Positions 60,760-64,000 of a stretch of 64,000 bases of DNA are shown in pieces. The position numbers were made by a program, and so were the translations under genes. Each line of letters starts with the position of its first letter. Positions within the stretch are counted from its first letter, which is position 1. Origin of the DNA: CBDHFN01 sp965262605 (GTDB taxonomy: Bacteria > Pseudomonadota > Alphaproteobacteria > JASGCL01). Under the pieces are notes generated by a model, which was not told the origin of the DNA, did no database searches, and saw nothing but the letters and a program-made list of their open reading frames with translations. The DNA lies in contig CBDHFN010000002.1 of assembly GCA_965262605.1 (NCBI GenBank), positions 558,001 through 622,000 of the forward strand. The letters run 5' to 3'.

Positions 60760-61341
60760 ATGACTGATAAAATAAAATTAGATTATAATTTATATATTTC
60801 CGATGCGATGCGTCTTGTCGCGAAAAAATCATTGGAATTTGTGGTTGAGCATGGATTTTATGATAACCATCATTTTTATATATCCTTCTTGACAAGCGGT
60901 GTCGGCGTTGATATTCCCGATTTCTTGCGCCAAGAATATCCGAATGAAATGACCATTGTTTTGCAACATCAATATTATGATTTAGCCGTGCATGATGATT
61001 ATTTTGAAGTAAGTCTGTCTTTTCATAAAAAATTGCAAAAACTAACGATTCCTTTTAGCAGCATCGTCAGTTTTTCTGACCCCGCCGTGAATTTAATGTT
61101 AAGATTTCAAGCGGGCATTATTCAGCCAACGAATAAAAAAGCCCCCGCAAAACCAAAACCCCAAGAATTGCCCGAAAATGCGGTGCAATTACAACCAAAA
61201 TCAAAAAAATCCATTAAGAATATTGGCGAATTTAACGATAAAATCAGCATCGTTAAACCCAAAGCCAAAACCGAAAAGCCCCCCAAGAAAAAACCAAGCG
61301 AAGATAATATTATAGTATTTGATAAATTTAGGAAAAAATAA
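60760..61341 (+). CDS. sspB: SspB-type ClpXP adaptor (alphaproteobacterial)
   Basis: SspB binds ssrA-tagged or other substrates and delivers them to ClpXP. The 193-residue protein has the alphaproteobacterial SspB core: LYISDAMRLVAKKSLEFV, HHFYISFLTSGVGVDIPDF, PNEMTIVLQHQYYDLAV and PFSSIVSFSDPAVNLML. After residue 125 comes a Pro/Lys-rich linker and the conserved C-terminal ClpX-binding-type tail ending NIIVFDKFRKK. ATG 60760 with AAAGG just upstream is preferred. It precedes fumA by one base, a linkage also seen in other alphaproteobacteria. Confidence 0.92.
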   Translation: MTDKIKLDYNLYISDAMRLVAKKSLEFVVEHGFYDNHHFYISFLTSGVGVDIPDFLRQEYPNEMTIVLQHQYYDLAVHDDYFEVSLSFHKKLQKLTIPFSSIVSFSDPAVNLMLRFQAGIIQPTNKKAPAKPKPQELPENAVQLQPKSKKSIKNIGEFNDKISIVKPKAKTEKPPKKKPSEDNIIVFDKFRKK

Positions 61342-61342
61342 T

Positions 61343-62962
61343 ATGGCTGATACAAACCTTGCTTATTACGATATTTTCCCCACTCACCATGATAATATCA
61401 AATACCGCCGAATTGATGCGCCCAATCCTAAAATACAAAAATATGATTTTGGCAATTTAATTTCGCTGGATAATCAGGCGATTCATCAACTGGCTTATCA
61501 TGCTTTTCACGATATTAACCATTATTTGCGCACGAATCACTTGGCGCAATTGGCAAAAATCCTCCAAGATTCTGAGGCAAGCCCCAATGATAAATATGTC
61601 GCCTTGGAATTATTAAAAAACGCTAATATCGCGGCGGGTGGCTTATTCCCGATGTGTCAAGACACGGGCACCGCCATTGTTATGGCGAAAAAAGGGCAAA
61701 ATATCCGCACCCAAGGCAATGACGAAGCCGTAATTTCCCACGCCATAATGCAAGCTTATCAGGATAATAATTTGCGCTATTCGCAATTATCGCCCCTTAG
61801 CATGTTTGTGGAAAAAAACACCAAAAATAACTTGCCCGCGCAAATTGATATTTATGCCCAAGGCGATGATTCGTATAAATTCTTATTCGTTGCCAAGGGT
61901 GGCGGCTCGGCGAATAAATCTTTTTTATATCAACCCTCGCCTTCGGTTCTTGAAGAAACAAAATTGCTGAATTTTTTAGAAGAAAAACTGAAAACTTTGG
62001 GAACTTCGGCATGCCCGCCCTATCACTTAGCGGTGGTAATTGGTGGTTTATCCGCCGAAATGACCATGAAAATTGTCAAATTAACTTCAACGGGATATTT
62101 GGATAATTTACCGACTTCGGGCGGTGAAAATGCCGTGGCGTTTCGCGATAAAGCCCTTGAAGAAAGAATTTTGGCAATGACCATGCGCTTAGGAATCGGT
62201 GCGCAATTTGGCGGAAAATATTTTTGCCATGATGTGCGCGTGGTGCGATTGCCGCGCCACGGCGCATCGTTGCCGATTGGCTTGGGGGTAAGTTGCGCCG
62301 CCGATAGGCAAGTTTTGGGCAAAATTACCGCCGATGGCGTTTTCTTAGAAGAATTAGAAACAAATCCCGCGCAATTCTTGCCAGAAATTGACGAAACCAG
62401 CCTTGTTGGTGAAGCTGTGCCGATAAATTGCAATCAACCCATGGCAAAAATTTTGGAAATTTTAAGCAAATATCCCGTGAAAACCCGCGTGTCGCTTAGC
62501 GGCACATTAATCGTTGCGCGCGATTTAGCCCATAAAAAACTTAGCCAATTGGCGAAAACCAGCAAAGATTTACCCCAATATTTCAAGGATCACCCCATTT
62601 ATTACGCTGGTCCAGCAAAAACCCCGCAAGGCTTCGCTTCGGGGTCATTTGGTCCAACCACGGCGGGGCGCATGGACGGATTTATTGATGAATTTCAAGC
62701 GATGGGTGGCTCGTTAATCTCACTTGCCAAGGGCAATCGTTCCAGCGAAGTTAAAAAAGCCTGTCAAAAATACGGCGGATTTTATTTAGGGTCTATCGGC
62801 GGTCCCGGTGCCAAACTTGGCAAGGATGTCATTACCAAAGTTGAAGTGCTTGATTTTGCGGAATTAGGCATGGAAGCTGTTTGGCGCATTGAAGTTAAAA
62901 ATATGCCCGCATTTATTGTTATTGATGATAAAGGCAATGATTTTTTTGATGGCTTAATTTAA
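61343..62962 (+). CDS. fumA: Class I fumarate hydratase ([4Fe-4S])
   Basis: The 539-residue iron-sulfur enzyme interconverts fumarate and malate in the TCA cycle. The cluster ligands appear as C105 (FPMCQDTGTA), C224 (TSACPPY) and C318 (GVSCAAD), at the same numbers as the E. coli FumA ligands. Other blocks are KGGGSANKSFL, PTSGGENAVAF and GSFGPTTAGRMDGF. ATG 61343 with AGGA upstream is preferred over an in-frame start inside sspB. Transcribed with sspB. Confidence 0.95.
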   Translation: MADTNLAYYDIFPTHHDNIKYRRIDAPNPKIQKYDFGNLISLDNQAIHQLAYHAFHDINHYLRTNHLAQLAKILQDSEASPNDKYVALELLKNANIAAGGLFPMCQDTGTAIVMAKKGQNIRTQGNDEAVISHAIMQAYQDNNLRYSQLSPLSMFVEKNTKNNLPAQIDIYAQGDDSYKFLFVAKGGGSANKSFLYQPSPSVLEETKLLNFLEEKLKTLGTSACPPYHLAVVIGGLSAEMTMKIVKLTSTGYLDNLPTSGGENAVAFRDKALEERILAMTMRLGIGAQFGGKYFCHDVRVVRLPRHGASLPIGLGVSCAADRQVLGKITADGVFLEELETNPAQFLPEIDETSLVGEAVPINCNQPMAKILEILSKYPVKTRVSLSGTLIVARDLAHKKLSQLAKTSKDLPQYFKDHPIYYAGPAKTPQGFASGSFGPTTAGRMDGFIDEFQAMGGSLISLAKGNRSSEVKKACQKYGGFYLGSIGGPGAKLGKDVITKVEVLDFAELGMEAVWRIEVKNMPAFIVIDDKGNDFFDGLI

Positions 62963-63005
62963 CCACCAAAATGGTTTAAAAAATGCAAAAATTCCAATGA
63001 TTTTG

Positions 63006-63022
63006 TATATACTAATTTGCGT
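63006..63022 (+). repeat. 17-base motif shared with 57718-57734
   Basis: Identical TATATACTAATTTGCGT directly abutting the hairpin array; see the copy at 57718. Confidence 0.6.
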
Positions 63023-63046
63023 CAAGAATTAGAAATAATTCTTGAC
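63021..63046 (+). repeat. 11-bp hairpin with GAAA loop
   Basis: GTCAAGAATTA and TAATTCTTGAC pair perfectly around GAAA, a GNRA-type tetraloop that is stable in RNA. Confidence 0.75.
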
Positions 63047-63070
63047 AGCTTCCCTTCGCTAACGCTGCGG

Positions 63071-63144
63071 ATTTTTTTGGCAAAACATGCTATTCAAAGC
63101 ATGTTTTGATACAATTTCAATAAATTGAAATTGTCCAAAAAAAT
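63071..63144 (+). repeat. Perfect three-way junction structure
   Basis: An outer stem ATTTTTTTGG/CCAAAAAAAT (63071-63080, 63135-63144) encloses two perfect hairpins: CAAAACATGCT/AGCATGTTTTG (63081-63091, 63098-63108, six-base loop) and ACAATTTCAA/TTGAAATTGT (63111-63120, 63125-63134, TAAA loop). Only two bases separate the hairpins, and all stems pair without mismatch. It could be a structured RNA or the end of a small mobile element. Confidence 0.7.
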
Positions 63145-63157
63145 TATATTCGGGGGG

Positions 63158-63244
63158 GTTGGGGGGTTGCCGAGCAGATATTGTTAAAAATCACGATTAA
63201 ATGAGGGGTTTTTAACAATATCGTAGCGAACGCACCCCCCCAAC
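63158..63244 (+). repeat. Long two-part hairpin with G/C-run arms
   Basis: Outer arms 63158-63170 (GTTGGGGGGTTGC) and 63232-63244 (GCACCCCCCCAAC) pair with one mismatch. Inside, GATATTGTTAAAAA (63177-63190) and TTTTTAACAATATC (63209-63222) form a perfect 14-bp stem with an 18-base loop. Confidence 0.72.
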
Positions 63245-63354
63245 TGAATAATTATTTTTTGCCGTAATATTCACGCAATTTTGTATAGACATACCGCAAT
63301 TACTATGATAATATATATTAATTCTAAATTAAATTAATTCATAAGGAGAGATAA

Positions 63355-64000
63355 ATGTTAATTTCAAGAAAACAAGTTATAGGTGGATTGGCAATTGCGA
63401 CCAGCCTTTTTGTAGGTGGTTTAATGCCATCAAATCAAGCATCAGCCCAAAGATTTTTCTTTGGTATCGCAACTGGTGGCACGGGTGGGGTTTATTACCC
63501 ATTGGGCGGCATGTTAGCCCAAATTATTTCTAATAAAGCCACGATTAATGGGCAAAAATTTTCGGCAACGGCGGAATCTTCGGGTGCGTCAGTGGCGAAT
63601 GCGGCTTTATTGGGCAATAAAGAAATTGAATCAGCCTTTGTGGCTGCGGATATTCTTGAAGCGGCTTATACTGGAACAAACCAATTTAAAGGCAAACCCA
63701 TTGCGAATTTGCGTTCCATTGGTGCTTTATATCCTGAAACCGTGCAATTAGTTGTGCGGGCAAATTCACCGATTAATGCCATCACCGATTTAAAAGGCAA
63801 ATCAATTTCATCGGGGGCACCGGGTTCTGGACAATATCAATTATTAACCGATTTATTATCAGTTTATGGCATGTCGCGCGATGATGTTAAAGAAGATTCA
63901 TCGTCATTTAGCCAAGCTGCCGATAAAATCAAAGATAATAATCTTGATGCAACTCTTATTAACGCGGGCTTGCCGACTTCGGCTATCACTGATTTAGCCT
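63355..64000 (+). CDS. TAXI-family TRAP transporter substrate-binding protein, N-terminal part
   Basis: The gene starts at ATG 63355 with a strong AAGGAG and runs off the right edge after 215 codons. A Sec signal peptide (SRKQVIGGLAIATSLFVGG ... ASA before Gln32) precedes the TAXI signature FGIATGGTGGVYYPLGGMLA. Then come ATAESSGASVANAALL, GALYPETVQLVVR and GKSISSGAPGSG, typical of TAXI periplasmic binding proteins used by TRAP transporters for carboxylates or amino acids. The fused DctQM permease usually lies near but would be outside the window. Confidence 0.92.
   Translation, partial: MLISRKQVIGGLAIATSLFVGGLMPSNQASAQRFFFGIATGGTGGVYYPLGGMLAQIISNKATINGQKFSATAESSGASVANAALLGNKEIESAFVAADILEAAYTGTNQFKGKPIANLRSIGALYPETVQLVVRANSPINAITDLKGKSISSGAPGSGQYQLLTDLLSVYGMSRDDVKEDSSSFSQAADKIKDNNLDATLINAGLPTSAITDLA

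Larger units (their letters stand above)
62963..63354. other. Intergenic region with a chain of perfect hairpins
   Basis: The 392 bases between fumA and the TAXI binding protein contain no gene. From 63021 to 63244 the DNA is a succession of perfect inverted repeats, given below. The remaining part, 63245-63354, is plain AT-rich leader with AAGGAGAG at 63343-63350 as ribosome binding site of the next gene. Confidence 0.8.

Noticed and set aside
63021..63244. Simple terminator of fumA
   Set aside because: Too long and multi-branched, starts about 60 bases after the stop, and lacks the usual single stem plus U-run design, although one part might still stop transcription.

Overview
The window looks like chromosomal DNA of an AT-rich alphaproteobacterium. 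The pointers are an alphaproteobacterial SspB beside class I fumarase, a plant-type glutamate-cysteine ligase, a short glucose-6-phosphate isomerase, a chorismate mutase with a C-terminal extension, a pyrB/dihydroorotase-like pair whose second member lacks the catalytic His pair, an mdh-sucC-sucD run, and tRNA-Tyr/tRNA-Gly/tuf/tRNA-Trp in the usual order. Gene content (CO dehydrogenase-like molybdoenzyme, glycolate oxidase subunits, Liv- and TAXI-type binding proteins, an MttB-family methyltransferase) suggests a heterotroph with a TCA cycle that takes up small organic compounds. Genus cannot be told from the sequence.

Layout. 1-1.96 kb: a DNA adenine methyltransferase cut by the left edge, an unknown membrane-associated protein and gene remnants. 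1.96-6.1 kb: coxG-coxS-coxL-coxM, the S-L-M order and AYRGAGR signature of form II. 6.3-13.2 kb (minus): an AHSA1-like protein, trhO, pgi, gyrB and a short RNase R. 13.5-25 kb (plus): pyrB, a dihydroorotase-like gene, rluB, mdh-sucCD, a cysteine desulfurase, rne and gshA. 25-28.5 kb: a coupled nucleosidase-like/HisH-like pair facing away from an MttB homologue plus DUF1993 gene. 28.6-31.8 kb: a one-polypeptide restriction-modification enzyme ending at a bidirectional terminator shared with tuf-tRNA-Trp, exactly where secE-nusG would normally follow. 33.2-41.9 kb (minus): two tRNAs, patatin and dxr, sucA and chorismate mutase, cysE and pdxA. 41.9-42.7 kb: a tandemly duplicated copy of an intergenic repeat that also occurs near 13.3 and 36.3 kb. 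42.7-54.8 kb: mnmC, an unknown GT-like gene, livJ, murF-mraY-murD, an outer-membrane protein, and mreC-glcE-glcF. 55-57.6 kb: a very AT-rich SF1 helicase island ending near tRNA-Ser. 57.9-63 kb: an FkbM/Maf-like pair, sspB and fumA. 63.0-63.25 kb: a striking run of perfect hairpins including a three-way junction. The window ends inside a TAXI-type binding protein.

Several classical operons are broken here: murF-mraY-murD has no murE or ftsW/murG beside it, mreC stands without mreB/mreD, sucA is away from sucCD, glcE-glcF lack glcD, and tuf-trnW lacks secE. With the dispersed repeats, gene remnants and isolated AT-rich genes, this points to a rearranged genome. The least explained items are the structured region at 63.02-63.24 kb, the dispersed repeat family, the isolated SF1 helicase, and the HisH-like/nucleosidase-like pair.
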